Part shown: in pieces, positions 36,170 through 44,214 of the stretch
How the letters are laid out: every line of letters begins with the position of its first letter
How positions within the stretch are numbered: the stretch's first letter is position 1
Assembly: GCF_014930365.1 (NCBI RefSeq)
Contig: NZ_JABXWI010000001.1
Coordinates: forward strand, 871,984-935,983
Direction of reading: 5' to 3'
DNA from: Streptomyces caniscabiei
GTDB taxonomy: Bacteria > Actinomycetota > Actinomycetes > Streptomycetales > Streptomycetaceae
Length of the DNA stretch: 64,000 nucleotides
Made by a program: the position numbers and the translations under genes
Notes under the pieces: generated by a model
The model's database searches: none
Seen by the model: only the letters and a program-made list of their open reading frames with translations
Told to the model about the DNA's origin: nothing

Positions 36170-37876
36170 GTGAGCACCGAGAACGAGGGCACCGCGGTAC
36201 CCCCGGCCCCGTCCGCGCCTCCCGTGCCGGTGGATGCTCCCGCTGCTTCCGCGCCGGCCCCGGCGCACGAGCCGAGCGCGTCACCGGCCGAGACCACCGC
36301 TCCGGCCCCCTCCGCCGAGACCGCCGCCGACAGCGCCCCGACGACCCAGCTGCCGCCCGTCCCCCCGACGGCGCAGCAGCCCCAGCCCGAGCTGGTGTCC
36401 ACGGGGGCACCCGGTTACGCGGCGGGCCAGGGGCAGGGCCAGATGCCCGGCGGCGGATACGGCCAGGCGCCGGGCGGCGCGTACGGACAGGCACCGGGTG
36501 CTCCGGGTGGGCCGGCCGGTCCGGGCGGGTCCTCCGCGCCTGACGCCTCGTGGCCTCCCCCGCCGCCGCCCGCCGTCCCGTCGTACGCGGACAACGGCGC
36601 CGCCGCCGGCGCGTACGGGGACAGCACCGGCGCGTACGGCGACGCGGGCGCCGCAGGTGGCGCCGGTGGCGCGGGCGGTCCCGGTGGCCCGGGCGACGGC
36701 GGCTGGGGCTCCTCCTGGCAGCAGACGCAGCAGCCGGCCCCCAAGCCGGCGGGCAACAAGCGCGGTGGTCTGATCGCCGCGATCCTCGTGGCCGCGCTGG
36801 TCGCGGGCGGTGTCGGCGGTGGCATCGGCTACACGCTGGCCGACCGCAACGACAACTCCACGGGCTCCACCACCGTCTCGGCCTCCCAGAACGGCGGTGA
36901 CGTCAAGCGCGCGGCCGGTACGGTCGCCGCCGTGGCCTCCTCGGCGCTGCCGAGCACGGTCACCATCGAGGCGTCCGGCAACGACGGCGAGGGCGGCACG
37001 GGCACCGGGTTCGTGTTCGACAAGGAAGGCCACATCGTCACCAACAACCACGTGGTGGCGGAGGCCGTCGACGGGGGCAAGGTGTCGGCCACCTTCCCCG
37101 ACGGCAAGAAGTACGACGCCGAGGTCGTCGGCCACGCGCAGGGCTACGACGTCGCGGTCATCAAGCTGAAGAACGCCCCGTCGAACCTCCAGCCGCTGAC
37201 GCTCGGCGACTCCGACAAGGTCGCGGTCGGCGACTCGACGATCGCGATCGGCGCGCCCTTCGGCCTCTCCAACACGGTCACGACGGGCATCATCAGCGCC
37301 AAGAACCGTCCGGTGGCCTCCAGCGACGGTTCCTCCGGCAGCAAGGCCTCCTACATGAGCGCCCTGCAGACCGACGCGTCGATCAACCCGGGCAACTCCG
37401 GCGGCCCGCTCCTCGACGCCCGCGGCAACGTCATCGGCATCAACTCGGCGATCCAGTCGGCCAGCAGCGGCGGCAGCTTCGGCTCCGGCCAGGCGGGCTC
37501 CATCGGCCTCGGCTTCGCCATCCCGATCAACCAGGCCAAGAACGTGGCCCAGCAGCTGATCAGGACGGGCAAGCCGGTGTACCCGGTGATCGGTGCCTCG
37601 GTCTCCCTGGAGGAGGTCACAGGCGGAGCGAAGATCACGAACTCGGGTGAGGGCGGCGCGGACTCCATCACCACGGGCGGCCCCGCCGACAAGGCCGGCC
37701 TGGAGCCCGGTGACGTGATCACCAAGCTCGACGACCACGTGATCGACAGCGGCCCCACCCTCATCGGCGAGATCTGGACCCACGTCCCCGGCGACAAGGT
37801 CACCCTGACGTACACCCGCGACGGCAAGACCCGCACGGCGGAGGTCACGTTGGGCGAACGCGAGGGCGACAGCTGA
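36170..37876 (+). CDS. Membrane-anchored HtrA-like serine protease with PDZ domain
   Basis: 568-residue protein, GTG 36170 with gaggag upstream. The first 190 residues are a cytoplasmic, disordered region rich in Pro, Gly and Ala. One transmembrane helix near 196-220 (GLIAAILVAALVAGGVGGGIGYTL) places the protease outside. The trypsin-like triad is His in TNNHVV near 293, Asp in GYDVAVI near 325, and Ser409 in NPGNSGGPLL. A PDZ domain fills about 470-565 (GPADKAGLEPGDVITKLDDHVI). Works in extracytoplasmic protein quality control. Followed by a strong terminator. Confidence 0.94.
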   Translation: MSTENEGTAVPPAPSAPPVPVDAPAASAPAPAHEPSASPAETTAPAPSAETAADSAPTTQLPPVPPTAQQPQPELVSTGAPGYAAGQGQGQMPGGGYGQAPGGAYGQAPGAPGGPAGPGGSSAPDASWPPPPPPAVPSYADNGAAAGAYGDSTGAYGDAGAAGGAGGAGGPGGPGDGGWGSSWQQTQQPAPKPAGNKRGGLIAAILVAALVAGGVGGGIGYTLADRNDNSTGSTTVSASQNGGDVKRAAGTVAAVASSALPSTVTIEASGNDGEGGTGTGFVFDKEGHIVTNNHVVAEAVDGGKVSATFPDGKKYDAEVVGHAQGYDVAVIKLKNAPSNLQPLTLGDSDKVAVGDSTIAIGAPFGLSNTVTTGIISAKNRPVASSDGSSGSKASYMSALQTDASINPGNSGGPLLDARGNVIGINSAIQSASSGGSFGSGQAGSIGLGFAIPINQAKNVAQQLIRTGKPVYPVIGASVSLEEVTGGAKITNSGEGGADSITTGGPADKAGLEPGDVITKLDDHVIDSGPTLIGEIWTHVPGDKVTLTYTRDGKTRTAEVTLGEREGDS

Positions 37877-37891
37877 TCCACACCACCGCGG

Positions 37892-37944
37892 CCGAGCCGT
37901 TCCCGTTCCCTCAGCCGTCCGTTGCGGGAGTGGGAACGGCTCGG
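37892..37944. terminator. Hairpin terminator between convergent genes
   Basis: Perfect 13-bp arms ccgagccgttccc (37892-37904) and gggaacggctcgg (37932-37944) in the gap between htrA and the convergent gene at 37961. Confidence 0.7.
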
Positions 37945-37960
37945 CGGGCACCGGACAGGA

Positions 37961-38464
37961 TCAGGACGGGGGCTCCCAGGGCGGCACCAGCGCGGCTCTG
38001 AAGTTCTCGCCGCCGTACATCGACTCGTAGAAGATCTCGACCATCAGGCGCTCACTGACGAGAGTCCAGAACCACGCGTGCTCACTCTGGTCGAAGTCGT
38101 CGAAAAACAGCAGGTGCACGACTTGGCCGGAGAGTACGGGAACTCCTGGTTGCAGCGTCGACACCTTCGGTTGCACCGAGTGTCCGCGCGTGAGTTGCCT
38201 GTACATCCGGAGGTCCCACTCGCCGACCACGTCGCCATCCACCCGGACCACGCTCCTGGTGACCACGGCCGGCCCCAGACCGGCGTTGACGAGCTGGATC
38301 CCGGTCCTCGTTCCCTCGAAGTTCAGCACGCGCCGAATCTGCAGGAGCGGTCTCACCGACTGCCGATTGTGGGACCTGATGCTCCTCGATTCCGTGAAAC
38401 TCACCCAGAGCGAAGCGAGCGCGATCACGGTCGCCGACATGGAGATCAACGTTTCGGGCTTCAT
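37961..38464 (-). CDS. Hypothetical membrane-anchored protein
   Basis: 167-residue protein. ATG 38464 has GGAGG three bases plus a short spacer upstream. An N-terminal helix (LISMSATVIALASLWVSF) probably anchors it, with the rest in a soluble domain: RSVRPLLQIRRVLNFEG near 40, then GIQLVNAGLGPAVV, which resembles immunoglobulin-like folds. No catalytic motif. No named family recognised. Less GC-rich than its neighbours, as is the region to its right. It converges on htrA. Confidence 0.68.
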   Translation of the reverse strand: MKPETLISMSATVIALASLWVSFTESRSIRSHNRQSVRPLLQIRRVLNFEGTRTGIQLVNAGLGPAVVTRSVVRVDGDVVGEWDLRMYRQLTRGHSVQPKVSTLQPGVPVLSGQVVHLLFFDDFDQSEHAWFWTLVSERLMVEIFYESMYGGENFRAALVPPWEPPS

Positions 38465-38593
38465 GTGCCTCCCCCCCGCTACCAGTTGTAGCCGGTTGCC
38501 CACGCCGCGGGCGGCCAGTTCCGGACCGCCATCTCATGATCATGACCGCAGCCGGTACGCTGTACCCGCTCCGCCCCAGGTGAGCGGGGCGCA

Positions 38594-38678
38594 GGTGGGT
38601 TGCCCGAGCGGCCTAAGGGAACGGTCTTGAAAACCGTCGTGGCGCAAGTCACCGTGGGTTCAAATCCCACACCCACCG
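38594..38678 (+). tRNA. tRNA-Ser (anticodon TGA)
   Basis: Class II tRNA. Acceptor arms ggtgggt (38594-38600) and acccacc (38671-38677), anticodon stem acggt/accgt with loop cttgaaa (TGA at 38628-38630), long variable arm, and T-arm gtggg-ttcaaat-cccac. CCA is not encoded. Reads UCA and probably other UCN codons. Confidence 0.95.
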
Positions 38679-38687
38679 CAGGTGAAC

Positions 38688-38718
38688 GGCCCCTGACCAG
38701 GTAGATCGGTCGGGGGCC
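38688..38718 (+). terminator. Hairpin terminator after tRNA-Ser(TGA)
   Basis: Inverted repeat ggcccctgacc / ggtcgggggcc with one mismatch, 10 bases after the tRNA, followed by a T-containing stretch. Confidence 0.6.
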
Positions 38719-38884
38719 TTCGGCTTGGTCGGTGTCCGAGGGCTTCCGCTGTTCCCCGTGGTTTCCCGGCCTACCGGGCACGTTTGGGGCGGCACGGCAA
38801 CTGTTGTCTGGTGGAAGTCGTTGCCGGTTGGGTAGAGCCAGCGCAACGTCTTGCCTGTGTACAGGTGACAGAGGTGGGGGAGCT

Positions 38885-39280
38885 ATGGAGCGGATGCTGC
38901 GGTGGTCCGACGAGCTTGCCAGTTCGGACGTGGAGGCGATCGAGCGCTTCCTTGGGCCTAGGCTCCGTCAGGTGCAAGACACTCAGCCTCCTGGGTCCGA
39001 CGAGCATCGGGCCGCAGCGAGCGTGTCCAACCTGCTGTCCGAGGTCGTCCCGATCTTGAGTTCATACATCCAAGCCAAGTCGCTGCCTCGCTTCGGTACG
39101 GCAGCGGAGCGATCTGCAAACACCGAGCGGCTTAGCAAGGGGATCCTCCTGCACTGGAACTGGCTGGTGTGCATGGCCGAGCCATGGCGGGAGGAACCTG
39201 GATTCGACCACGTCCGTTGGAAGCGTCTGTACATCCGCAACGCAGAGCAGCAAGCCCTTGTCGAAAGATTCAGCCAGTGA
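38885..39280 (+). CDS. Hypothetical protein, possible island gene
   Basis: 131-residue soluble protein, ATG 38885 preceded by ggtgggggagc. Mostly helical by eye (ELASSDVEAIERFLGPRLRQV; VSNLLSEVVPILSSYIQAK; GILLHWNWLVCMAEPW). No signal peptide, membrane helix or catalytic motif. Base composition is lower in GC than the flanking genes and codons are less biased, which suits acquired DNA next to a tRNA gene. Function unknown. Confidence 0.6.
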   Translation: MERMLRWSDELASSDVEAIERFLGPRLRQVQDTQPPGSDEHRAAASVSNLLSEVVPILSSYIQAKSLPRFGTAAERSANTERLSKGILLHWNWLVCMAEPWREEPGFDHVRWKRLYIRNAEQQALVERFSQ

Positions 39281-39401
39281 AGCGTGTGTTCTCCGAATCC
39301 TGCCCCAGGTCCTGCCCCTAGAAGCTCAGACGCCGAGCCTGCGCTTCCCAAGACGGAGGGCCAGACTGGGAGGAAACTCTCCTGAGCTGGCCCTTCTTAT
39401 G

Positions 39402-39447
39402 GGCTCCCGGCAGAATCCGAACCTGCGACACCGTCTTGTGAGACAGG
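39402..39447 (-). other. tRNA 3'-half remnant (possible old attachment site)
   Basis: On the minus strand the sequence reads like the 3' half of a tRNA: a degenerate anticodon arm (gtctcacaagac), the T-arm gcagg-ttcggat-tctgc and a 3' acceptor strand cgggagc. No matching 5' half is present nearby. Such fragments are typically left by elements that integrated into a tRNA gene. The rest of 39281-39638 holds no clear gene. Confidence 0.5.
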
Positions 39448-39638
39448 CTGGGGTGCGTGGCCGGCGACCTGCGGCTTCATCGGTTGGGCCGGCGGGCGCG
39501 GATGCACCCGCTCTTACCCGTTGTTGACCGTGGCTGCCCCTGTGCATTCGGCACGACTGTGGCACGATCTGCTCGTTGTGAGGCACTCCAGAGAGCACTC
39601 CCCTGATCAGGGTTGCACGTGACCACGATGGAGACGGG

Positions 39639-39830
39639 ATGCGGACCACTCCGGAGCTACAAGTCGGTGACGAGGTTCTGGTGACTGACGGGCCTTTCGC
39701 GGAGTTCACGGGACCGGTGCGTTCCATCGACCACGAGCGAGAGCGCGTGCGCCTCGTCGTTCAGATTTTCGGGGACGACACCGTCATCGACGTCCCTCTC
39801 GACACAGTTGAGAAGGTCACTGGTCCCTGA
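39639..39830 (+). CDS. Stand-alone NusG-like KOW-domain protein
   Basis: 63-residue protein, ATG 39639. Its whole length matches the C-terminal KOW domain of NusG: GDEVLVTDGPFAEFTGPVRSID near residue 10, then a basic stretch and VVQIFGDDTVIDVPLDTVEKV. In NusG this domain binds Rho or ribosomal protein S10, while the N-terminal domain, absent here, binds RNA polymerase. It could be a free KOW domain competing with NusG, or a remnant. It lies in the small island after tRNA-Ser(TGA). Confidence 0.75.
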   Translation: MRTTPELQVGDEVLVTDGPFAEFTGPVRSIDHERERVRLVVQIFGDDTVIDVPLDTVEKVTGP

Positions 39831-40026
39831 CGCCATGAACACTCGTCGTCCCGGGGCAACTTGGGGTTCCCTGGGCTGCTCTGCTTCTCACCTGCACTGA
39901 GGGTCCGCAAGCGTCCGTGCCTGTGTGCCGTCGCGGGGTGTGCGTGTTCGTGGGGTTACGAGATGCGGGCCGGCGGTGTGGCGCGGATTCTGGTGGGGAG
40001 GGGGAGCTACCGGAGGAGGAGCTGCC

Positions 40027-40308
40027 ATGTCTGTGATGGGCAAGATCAAGCAGATGCTCAAGGGGCATGAGGAGCAGGCCGGGCAGGGCATCGACAAGGC
40101 CGGTGACTTCGTCGACGGGCGGACTCAGGGGAAGTACAGCGGTCAGGTCGACTCCGTGCAGGAGAGGCTCAATCAGCAGTTGGGCTCGGATCAGGCGCGG
40201 TCGGGGCCGGGCCGGCCAGATGCGGGGCGTCCGGACATCGGTCGGCCCGACACCGGGCGGCCCGATGTCGGGCGGGAGGGTATGGGGCCCGAGGATCCGC
40301 CTCGGTGA
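40027..40308 (+). CDS. MT0933-family antitoxin-like protein
   Basis: 93-residue protein, ATG 40027 with GGAGGAGGAG nine bases upstream. The N-terminal half MGKIKQMLKGHEEQAGQGIDKAGDFVDGRTQGKY matches the small actinobacterial antitoxin family named after M. tuberculosis MT0933. The C-terminal half is a short repeat of GRPD(A/I/T)-type units (five copies), likely disordered. No typical toxin gene is adjacent, so an antitoxin role is uncertain; the family is widespread in Streptomyces. Confidence 0.75.
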   Translation: MSVMGKIKQMLKGHEEQAGQGIDKAGDFVDGRTQGKYSGQVDSVQERLNQQLGSDQARSGPGRPDAGRPDIGRPDTGRPDVGREGMGPEDPPR

Positions 40309-40339
40309 CGGTCTCGGTGACGGGTAGGGCGTTGTGCCG

Positions 40340-40705
40340 TCACGGCTCGTCGGTCTCCGGCGGAGTCGACTCTCGGGCCGCGATGATCTCCGTTTCGTAC
40401 TGGTCGATGACCTGCTCCGCCGTGCGGCCCGTCGCCTTCGCCACCTCGTCGATGGCGACGACCGCCCAGTTCGCCAAGGAGAGGGCGAAGGCCAGGAGTT
40501 GGTCGTCTCCGTAGGCTCGTTTGACCGTCAGGAGATACATGAGGTTCAGGTAGGGCACGAGGTCCGGTTCCGAGACCTGGCCCGTGCTCGTGCGCATCAG
40601 TTCGATCGTGGTCTCCGTCGCCTCCGCGCGGAAGGGGAGCAGTCGGTCCCGTTCCCGGTGCACCTCGGCGAGCAGTTCCCGGCGGTGTTCCCTGTCCCAG
40701 TCCAC
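40340..40705 (-). CDS. Hypothetical helical protein
   Basis: 121-residue soluble protein, GTG 40705. Predominantly helical by eye: WDREHRRELLAEVHRERDRLLP, then TIELMRTSTGQV and LPYLNLMYLLTV-like and ALSLANWAVVAIDEVAKATG. No catalytic motif or signal. It converges on the antitoxin-like gene. I do not recognise a family. Confidence 0.65.
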   Translation of the reverse strand: MDWDREHRRELLAEVHRERDRLLPFRAEATETTIELMRTSTGQVSEPDLVPYLNLMYLLTVKRAYGDDQLLAFALSLANWAVVAIDEVAKATGRTAEQVIDQYETEIIAARESTPPETDEP

Positions 40706-40851
40706 GACGTGCCTCCGGAGCGGCTGTAACTCACACGGGCCGGGCCACGCCGGACCGCGGCACCTTCAGTTCTTCCAACCACCGGCGCCCCGAAACGCGC
40801 GTATCGGCGCATCGGCGCGCCGGGGCGGCGCCCGTGGGCACGCCACCCCCG

Positions 40852-41814
40852 TCAGCGCCCCCCTCTCGCCATCCGCGCCGCCGAGGCGATCGTCGACCTC
40901 GCCTCACGTTCCGTGAGGCCCGTGCGTACGGCGGCCTCGATCAGGGCGTTCGTGAGTTCGGGGCCGAGGCCGTTCTCGTAGGCGCGGCAAGCCGCCCAGA
41001 AGAGGCGGGTGTTGCGCTGCCCCTCCTGCGCGGTCAGGACGAAGTGGACGAGGCCGTGGCCGCTGCCCTGGGCGCCGCCCGGCGTATGAGACACGCCGTC
41101 GCCCGGCGTACGGGACGCGCCGCCCGGCGTACGCGAGGAGCCCGTGCGCGGTGGTGGCAGCAGGAGGTGAAGCAGGGCCGGTGGACAGGGGGCCGGGTGG
41201 AGGTGGGACGTGCCGGGTGCCGCGGTGTAGACGCCGTGGTCGGTGCGGGAGCCGGGGCCCACGAGGTAGCCGCCGGCGCCGCGGATGTCGATGCCGGGGG
41301 CGAGGCGGCTCGCGGAGTTGGGGACAGCGACGTCGGGCGGGCCGGTCAGCCAGAGGTGGCGGCCGCCGCTGGGGGTCAGCACGACGACCGTCTCGGGGAT
41401 CGTGAACAGGTGGCGCAGGGCCAGTTCGCGCAGGGCCGCCGAGGAGTCCGTACCGGATTTCGTGTCGAGGTCGACGCCGATCAGATGGTGGGGGTGGACA
41501 CCGCAGGCGATGCCGTAGCCGGTGGCCCAGGGGGCGGCGGCGAAGAGTTCGCGGATGCGCCGGGGGTCGGTGGAGGCGTCGTACACACCGTGCCCGAAGC
41601 GCCCGCACTCCCCATGGCATGGAGGAGGGGAGGGGGATGCCGAGTGGGATGGGGGCGGAGTCGGGGTCGGGGCGGAGGAGTGGGGCGGTCGGTGGGGGGA
41701 GCGTAGGGCCGGGAGCTTGGTGCGGGACAGGGGGATCACCGCCAGTCCGCGTTCGGCGGCGGAGAGCGCGTGTGCCAGGGCCAGGGTGCTGGCCTGCCGG
41801 TCCGTGGTGGCCAT
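40852..41814 (-). CDS. Bifunctional primase/polymerase (prim-pol) domain protein
   Basis: 320-residue protein, ATG 41814. The prim-pol domain covers about residues 10-220: LAHALSAAERGLAVIPLSRTKLPAL, a CHGECGRFGHGVYDASTD stretch, GYGIACGVHPHHLIGVDLDTKSG with the catalytic VDLD, and TPSGGRHLWLTGP. A repeated linker (SRTPGG/SHTPGG units near 235-260) joins a C-terminal helical domain (LFWAACRAYENGLGPELTNALIEAAVRTGL) seen after prim-pol in phage and plasmid replication proteins. A LexA-like box lies 11 bases upstream of the start. Possible DNA-damage-linked polymerase; no helicase domain is present. Confidence 0.85.
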   Translation of the reverse strand: MATTDRQASTLALAHALSAAERGLAVIPLSRTKLPALRSPHRPPHSSAPTPTPPPSHSASPSPPPCHGECGRFGHGVYDASTDPRRIRELFAAAPWATGYGIACGVHPHHLIGVDLDTKSGTDSSAALRELALRHLFTIPETVVVLTPSGGRHLWLTGPPDVAVPNSASRLAPGIDIRGAGGYLVGPGSRTDHGVYTAAPGTSHLHPAPCPPALLHLLLPPPRTGSSRTPGGASRTPGDGVSHTPGGAQGSGHGLVHFVLTAQEGQRNTRLFWAACRAYENGLGPELTNALIEAAVRTGLTEREARSTIASAARMARGGR

Positions 41815-41824
41815 ACCTCCATGT

Positions 41825-41840
41825 TCGTACGAGTGTTCGA
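41825..41840 (-). promoter_or_regulatory. LexA (SOS) box candidate upstream of prim-pol gene
   Basis: Minus-strand TCGAAC-ACTC-GTACGA differs by one base from the actinobacterial SOS box TCGAAC-N4-GTTCGA and lies 11 bases upstream of the prim-pol ATG. LexA binding here would couple the gene to DNA damage. Confidence 0.5.
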
Positions 41841-42163
41841 TAAAGGGAAGGGTGTACGGGGTGTGCTTTCGGTCGTCGGAGGTCTGTTCGCAGGTTGGGT
41901 GGAAATGTGGCGGAACGCTTCCTCTCTTGCCTCCCTTGATCTTGATCCTCCTCGTCGGGAGCGACCCGCCTGAACTGGGAGTTCCTTGATCCAGGGGGGT
42001 TTATCGACTTGTCGTCACGCTTCAGGGGGAATGAGGGCTTCCGGGGTGGTTCGCCGGGGATTCGGTGGGCAACTCTTGGTTCGCGACGTCGAAGTCCCGA
42101 AGACACGCACCGAGGCGGTCGGCCAACTGCCTGGGGGCACCCCGTACTTGTGTGAAAGGCCCT
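41841..42163. other. Non-coding divergent gap
   Basis: About 320 bases between divergent genes, less GC-rich near 41840-42010. It must hold promoters for the prim-pol gene and the secreted-protein gene. No RNA gene or strong repeat seen. Confidence 0.5.
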
Positions 42164-42176
42164 GGAGGAAATGCAC

Positions 42177-42482
42177 ATGGCAAGCATCCGTACCGCCCGC
42201 GTTCTCGCCGCCGTCTCGGCGCTTCCGCTCGCCGCCGCCCTGTTCACCGGCGTCGCGACGGCCGACAACGGCTCCTTCGCGAACGACGGTTCGAACGCCG
42301 GCGTGGCGAACATCGTCGGCAGCGGTGTCGGTCGCGACAACAGCGGCAACTCGTCGACCTCGCAGCAGCAGGCGAACGGCTCGGGCGCCTCGAACCAGAA
42401 CAACACCGCCCAGGTCAACGGCTCCGGCTTCACGGCCATCGACCAGGACAACGCGGTCGTCAGCTTCACCAACCTCTGGTGA
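42177..42482 (+). CDS. Small secreted Asn/Ser/Gly-rich protein
   Basis: 101-residue protein. GGAGG at 42164-42168 is correctly spaced for ATG 42177 (8 bases) rather than the nearer ATG 42171. Signal peptide ARVLAAVSALPLAAALFTGVATA, cleaved before DNGSF. The mature 75 residues are rich in Asn, Ser, Gly and Gln (NSGNSSTSQQQANGSGASNQ), recalling small Streptomyces surface proteins, but without the chaplin Cys pair or rodlin sequence. Perhaps a cell-surface or amyloid-forming peptide; function unknown. Followed by a strong terminator. Confidence 0.75.
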   Translation: MASIRTARVLAAVSALPLAAALFTGVATADNGSFANDGSNAGVANIVGSGVGRDNSGNSSTSQQQANGSGASNQNNTAQVNGSGFTAIDQDNAVVSFTNLW

Positions 42483-42600
42483 GTCGGGCGAGGGCGGCCG
42501 GGGTCGTCGGGCCCGGGGTGGATGGATGAGGTCGCCCCGGCCCCGAGGCCACCGCCCTCGGGCGACGTAGGACGTGTGGGACATGTTCGTGGGGTGTGAC

Positions 42601-42640
42601 ACGCCTGTGCGGCGGTGCTTCGGCGCCGCCGCACAGGCGT
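42601..42640 (+). terminator. Rho-independent terminator
   Basis: Strong hairpin: acgcctgtgcggcggtgc and its near-perfect complement around a ttcg loop, followed by TTTTC. It is 118 bases after the secreted-protein gene. Confidence 0.8.
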
Positions 42641-42736
42641 TTTCGCCGGTGTGCGGCGCGGGCCCTCGTGTGGGGCGCCCGTGTCGTCCGCGCACGGTGC
42701 TGCGGCGACCTTGACAGTGATGCGGGCGCGCCCTCA

Positions 42737-42755
42737 ATCTGACGGACAGTCAGAT
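42737..42755. promoter_or_regulatory. TetR-type operator upstream of the ChsH2-like gene
   Basis: Perfect inverted repeat atctgac-ggaca-gtcagat centred 33 bases upstream of ATG 42779. Size and spacing suit a TetR-family repressor controlling the three-gene operon 42779-45377. No regulator gene is adjacent. Confidence 0.6.
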
Positions 42756-42778
42756 ACGTCGGAGGGGGCTGCGCCACG

Positions 42779-43756
42779 ATGGTCGAGGACCTGTCCGTAC
42801 GGCTCAAGGCTTACGAGGGGCGCCCGGCCGTCCTCGGCGGCCGTGGCAAGGATCCCGTCAACTCGCCCATGATCCGGCACTGGTGCGAGGCCATGGGGGA
42901 CACCAACCCCGCGTACACCGGACCGGACGCCGTCGCGCCGCCGACCATGCTCCAGGTGTGGACGATGGGCGGACTGAGCGGCCACGAGACGCGCTCACCG
43001 GCGTACGACGACCTCCTCGCGCTGCTCGACGGCGCCGGATGCACCTCCGTCGTCGCCACGGACTGCGAGCAGGAGTACCTGCGGGGGCTGCGGCCGGGGG
43101 ACGAGATCACCTTCGACTCGGTCATCGAGTCGGTGTCGGAGCGGAAGACCACCCGGCTCGGCACCGGGCACTTCGTCACGACCCGGATGGATGTGCGGGT
43201 GGGCGACGAACTGGTGGGCACCCATCGCTTCCGGATCCTGAAGTACGCGCCGGCTCACGCCCCCGAAGCTCCCTCGCCAGGCACGCCGCCCTCCACGAAG
43301 TCCTCCACGACGTCCTCCACGACGTCCTCGCCCCAGGAACAGCCCCGCCGCCCCCGCCCCGTCGTCAACCGCGACAACTCCGGTTTCTGGGAGGGGATCT
43401 CACGGCACCGGCTGCTCATCCAGCGCTGCGCCGACTGCGCCACGCTCCGGCTCCCCTGGTTGCCCGGCTGCAACGCGTGCGGTTCGGCCGCCTGGGACAC
43501 GGTCGAGGCGAGCGGCGAGGGGGTCGTGTACTCGTACGTCGTCATGCACCATCCGCCCTTCCCGGTCTTCGACCCGCCGTACGCCGTCGGGCTGATCGAG
43601 CTGGTGGAGGGGGTGCGGATGGTCAGCAACGTCGTCGGGGTGCCGTGCGACAAGGTGCGGATCGGGATGCCCGTACGGCTCGAGTTCCTGCGCTGCGACG
43701 AGGAGTTGGAGCTTCCGGTGTTCCGCGCGATCGAGGAGGGCGTGGTGTCGGCATGA
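42779..43756 (+). CDS. MaoC-like dehydratase / DUF35 OB-fold fusion (ChsH2-like)
   Basis: 325-residue protein, ATG 42779. Residues 1-155 are a FAS1/MaoC-type hot-dog domain (SPMIRHWCEAMGDTNPAY; LRPGDEITFDSVIESVSERKT). After a Thr/Ser/Pro linker, residues 200-325 form a DUF35 unit: zinc ribbon CADCATLRLPWLPGCNACG and an OB fold (GEGVVYSYVVMHHPPFPVFDPPYAVGLIEL). This fusion matches ChsH2 of mycobacterial cholesterol side-chain degradation, where the DUF35 part docks the aldolase Ltp2 and the hot-dog part pairs with ChsH1. Both partners follow directly, the next overlapping by four bases. Substrate probably a steroid- or other acyl-CoA. Confidence 0.88.
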   Translation: MVEDLSVRLKAYEGRPAVLGGRGKDPVNSPMIRHWCEAMGDTNPAYTGPDAVAPPTMLQVWTMGGLSGHETRSPAYDDLLALLDGAGCTSVVATDCEQEYLRGLRPGDEITFDSVIESVSERKTTRLGTGHFVTTRMDVRVGDELVGTHRFRILKYAPAHAPEAPSPGTPPSTKSSTTSSTTSSPQEQPRRPRPVVNRDNSGFWEGISRHRLLIQRCADCATLRLPWLPGCNACGSAAWDTVEASGEGVVYSYVVMHHPPFPVFDPPYAVGLIELVEGVRMVSNVVGVPCDKVRIGMPVRLEFLRCDEELELPVFRAIEEGVVSA

Positions 43757-44214
43757 GGGTTCGAGGAGGGGACAGGGGCGGAATGAGGGCCGGGGGTGGC
43801 ACGGGCGTCGGGGGTGGCACGAGCGTCGGGGCCGGGGACGTGCTTCCGTCGTTGGAGATCGAGATCACCCGCACGCTCGTCGTCGCCGGGGCGATCGCCT
43901 CGCGCGACTACCAGGACGTGCACCACGACCCGGAGCTGGCGCGGCGGCGCGGCTCGCCCGATGTGTTCATGAACATCCTGACCACGAACGGGCTGGTGGG
44001 ACGGTACGTCACCGACCACTTCGGGCCGGCCGCCGTGCTGCGCAAGGTGGCGATCCGGCTCGGCGCGCCCAACTACCCCGGCGACACGATGGTGTTGACC
44101 GGCCTCGTCGAGGCGACCGACGGCACGACCGTCACGGTCAGGGTGACCGGCGACAACAGCGTCGGGCGGCACGTCACCGGCACGGTGACCCTGACCCTGG
44201 GGGAGACGGCGTGA
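43753..44214 (+). CDS. MaoC-like hydratase subunit (ChsH1-like)
   Basis: 153-residue protein, ATG 43753 overlapping the upstream TGA (ATGA). The first 25 residues are a Gly/Arg-rich run that may be read-through of a repetitive start; the domain proper begins near LPSLEIEITRTLVVAGAIASRDYQDVHHD. The catalytic region Asp-x4-His of MaoC hydratases is present as DYQDVHHD. Likely forms a heteromeric enoyl-CoA hydratase with the ChsH2-like protein. The GTG of the thiolase gene overlaps its stop. Confidence 0.85.
   Translation: MRVRGGDRGGMRAGGGTGVGGGTSVGAGDVLPSLEIEITRTLVVAGAIASRDYQDVHHDPELARRRGSPDVFMNILTTNGLVGRYVTDHFGPAAVLRKVAIRLGAPNYPGDTMVLTGLVEATDGTTVTVRVTGDNSVGRHVTGTVTLTLGETA

Noticed and set aside
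39258..39527. Plus-strand frame of 89 codons overlapping the tRNA remnant
   Set aside because: No domain, and its amino acids are the product of the tRNA-like and hairpin sequence; overlaps the end of the 38885 gene.
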